Assembly: GCA_035293245.1 (NCBI GenBank)
Contig: DATDOO010000381.1
Span: 1 to 15,722 of the forward strand
From: DATDOO01 sp035293245
GTDB taxonomy: Bacteria; Pseudomonadota; Gammaproteobacteria; Methylococcales; Methylococcaceae
Reading direction: 5' to 3'
DNA: 15,722 nt
Shown: in pieces, positions 14,497 to 15,722 of the stretch
Layout of the letters: each line of letters begins with the position of its first letter
How positions within the stretch are numbered: the stretch's first letter is position 1
Translations under genes and position numbers: made by a program
Notes under the pieces: generated by a model
Seen by the model: the letters and a program-made list of their open reading frames with translations, nothing else
Database searches by the model: none
What the model was told of the DNA's origin: nothing

Positions 14497-15357
14497 TTAA
14501 GCGGCCATTCGAGCTTCAAAGTCCCAGGGTGACAGGTAGTTGAGCGTCGAATGCCGCCGTTTCCGGTTGTAGTAGGACTCGATGTATTCGAAGACATCGG
14601 CCTTCGCTTCCTCCCGCGTGGCGTAACGCTTTCCCTCCGTCTGCTCCACCTTGAGGGAATGGAAGAAGCTTTCCATCGCCGCGTTGTCGTAGCAGTCTCC
14701 CTTGCGGCTCATGCTGCACAGGAAGTCGTGTTGGCTCAGGATCTTCTGGTAGTCGTTGGACGCGTACTGGCTGCCCCGGTCCGAGTGGACAATCAGTCCG
14801 GCCTTGGGTCGCCGCCGCCACACCGCCATGGTCAGGGCCTGGATGACCAGATCGCGGTTGATCCGCTCGCCCATGGACCAGCCCACCACCGCACGGGAGT
14901 ACAAATCCAGCACCACCGCCAGGTACAGCCAGCCTTCGCTCGTCCACAGGTACGTGATGTCGGATACCAACTTCCGGTTGGGAGCACGGGCCGTGAAGTC
15001 CTGCTCCAGCCGGTTGGGCGCCACCGGCAGGTTGTGCCGGGATTGCGTCGTCGCCTTGTACTTCCTCGCCGCACGGGCTTTCAGCCCCAGCGCCCGCACC
15101 CGTTTCGCCACCCACGGACGGCTGATTGGCCAACCCTCCTCGGTGAGTTCCCGCGTCACCCGAGGCGAGCCGTAGCGCCCCTGGTGGGCTTCAAAGACCC
15201 GGCGGATGGTCTCGTCCAGCCGCTTCCTCCGGGTCTCCCGGGCGTCCGGCCTGGGCCGCTTCCAGGCGTAATACCCGCTCCGTTGAACCTTCAGCACCCG
15301 GCACATCGCCTGGATCGAAAACGTTCCTTCCTGCGACTTCATCCACGCGTACCTCAC
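14497..15357 (-). CDS. IS3-family transposase OrfB (DDE catalytic part)
   Basis: 286 residues of the IS3-family OrfB. An HTH_21-like N-terminal part (ETIRRVFEAHQGRYGSPRVTRE) is followed by the retroviral-integrase-like core with D133 (SDITYLWT), D193 (HSDRGSQY) and E229 (NAAMESFF), the last two separated by 35 residues as in the family. It ends with YYNRKRRHSTLNYLSP. The start given is the GTG that overlaps the orfA stop (GTGA at 15357-15354). The functional transposase is probably the OrfAB fusion made by -1 frameshifting at the A7 run, which reads into this frame without a stop. Confidence 0.93.
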   Translation of the reverse strand: MRYAWMKSQEGTFSIQAMCRVLKVQRSGYYAWKRPRPDARETRRKRLDETIRRVFEAHQGRYGSPRVTRELTEEGWPISRPWVAKRVRALGLKARAARKYKATTQSRHNLPVAPNRLEQDFTARAPNRKLVSDITYLWTSEGWLYLAVVLDLYSRAVVGWSMGERINRDLVIQALTMAVWRRRPKAGLIVHSDRGSQYASNDYQKILSQHDFLCSMSRKGDCYDNAAMESFFHSLKVEQTEGKRYATREEAKADVFEYIESYYNRKRRHSTLNYLSPWDFEARMAA

Positions 15358-15647
15358 CGGGATTCCCTGGCAAAGTACGCTGCGGCTTTTTTTAAGATCG
15401 CCACCTCCTCTTCACGCTGAGCCAGCAAGCGCTTGAGCCGGACAATCTCCGCCGCCTGTTCCGCTTGCACCGCCCCCACGCCGGTTTGCTGCCGGTAACG
15501 CGCCAGCCAGTTGTGGATCAGGCTGTCACCCACTCCCAATTCCCGCGCCACCGCCGCCACCGCATGGCCCGACAGCACCCGCTTAACCGCCTGCTCCTTG
15601 AACTCCGCCGTATACCGACGGCGAGCCCCCTTCTCTTTCGTACTCAC
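15354..15647 (-). CDS. IS3-family OrfA (helix-turn-helix and leucine zipper)
   Basis: 97 residues with a HTH_Tnp_1 domain (RRYTAEFKEQAVKRVLSG then VAAVARELGVGDSLIHNWLARY). It ends with a leucine-zipper-like coiled coil (EIVRLKRLLAQREEEVAILKKAAAYFA) that mediates multimerisation and end binding. The GTG at 15647 is chosen because GGAGG lies six bases before it. Near the 3' end is the slippery run at 15387-15393. Confidence 0.92.
   Translation of the reverse strand: MSTKEKGARRRYTAEFKEQAVKRVLSGHAVAAVARELGVGDSLIHNWLARYRQQTGVGAVQAEQAAEIVRLKRLLAQREEEVAILKKAAAYFARESR
15387..15393 (-). promoter_or_regulatory. A7 programmed -1 frameshift site in orfA
   Basis: Seven A on the minus strand, read in orfA phase as A-AAA-AAA, a classical IS3-family slippery heptamer. 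A one-base backward slip enters orfB's frame, which stays open through its GTG start, giving an OrfAB fusion. Confidence 0.8.
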
Positions 15648-15680
15648 TGAACACCTCCAAGGGATCAACCCTCATTAATG

Positions 15681-15708
15681 GGGTGTCCACGGAAGCGTAG
15701 CAAGATCA
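15681..15708 (-). repeat. IS inverted repeat upstream of orfA
   Basis: On the minus strand it begins TGATCTTGC and ends TGGACACCC, separated by TACGCTTCCG. It is followed outside by GGT, matching the GGT at the other end. Confidence 0.88.
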
Positions 15709-15722
15709 GGTTGTAGTCTATC

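Larger units (their letters stand above)
14462..15708 (-). mobile_element. Complete IS3-group insertion sequence, 1,247 bp
   Basis: Both ends carry an inverted repeat beginning TGATCTTGC (14462-14470; complement 15700-15708), then 10 less conserved bases, then TGGACACCC (14481-14489; complement 15681-15689); 22 of 28 positions match. This resembles the ends of IS3 of E. coli, which also begin TGATCTT and contain GTGGACAC. The element is flanked by the 3-base direct repeat GGT (14459-14461 and 15709-15711), the usual IS3-family target duplication. It contains orfA and orfB in the -1 frame with an A7 slippery site, all intact, so it looks recent and potentially active. Confidence 0.93.

Noticed and set aside
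14310..14543. Small + strand frame starting inside dif
   Set aside because: It crosses from dif into the IS end, has no ribosome-binding site and its product is not recognisable.
14478..15692. IS ends placed at TGGACACCC with 9-10 base repeats
   Set aside because: That placing gives no target duplication. Extending to TGATCTTGC gives IS3-type ends and a matching GGT on both sides.

Overview
The window is GC-rich, gene-dense bacterial chromosome. It carries core replication, translation and glycolysis genes, and near its right end a clear Xer/dif chromosome-dimer resolution site followed by an intact IS3-group insertion sequence. The form of the dif site, the order tpiA-secG-tRNA-Leu(GAG) and the protein sequences point to a gammaproteobacterium of roughly 60% GC or more. 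A methanotroph or chromatiales-like lineage is possible, but no marker gene here fixes the genus.

Layout, left to right: (1) 1-2148, the C-terminal two thirds of dnaE (+), followed by a palindromic hairpin. (2) 2149-4099, two small orphan genes on the + strand, each preceded by about 300 bases of non-coding DNA: a four-helix membrane protein with one c-type heme motif, and a PilZ-domain (c-di-GMP receptor) protein. (3) 4189-9224, a minus-strand block reading 2OG-Fe(II) oxygenase, DUF3530 pseudo-hydrolase, priA, tpiA, secG, tRNA-Leu(GAG). tpiA has its own sigma70-type promoter (17-base spacing), and the block ends in a bidirectional terminator shared with the PilZ gene. (4) 9225-12312, a divergent promoter region and the overlapping glyQ-glyS pair for the tetrameric glycyl-tRNA synthetase. 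(5) 12497-14256, an HDOD protein and a metallo-beta-lactamase-fold hydrolase joined by an ATGA overlap. (6) 14291-14318, dif. (7) 14462-15708, an IS3-group element with 28-base imperfect terminal inverted repeats, orfA/orfB with an A7 slippery site, and a GGT target duplication.

The main positional result is that this is the replication terminus. The dif core matches the E. coli site at 24 of 28 bases. By eye, FtsK-orienting GGGNAGGG motifs lie eight times on the + strand (pointing at dif) and once on the minus strand. It is notable that dnaE, priA and glyQS lie within 15 kb of dif, and that an IS has inserted 143 bases from it. The best candidates for undescribed biology are the HDOD-MBL pair beside dif, the monoheme membrane protein, and the orphan PilZ protein.
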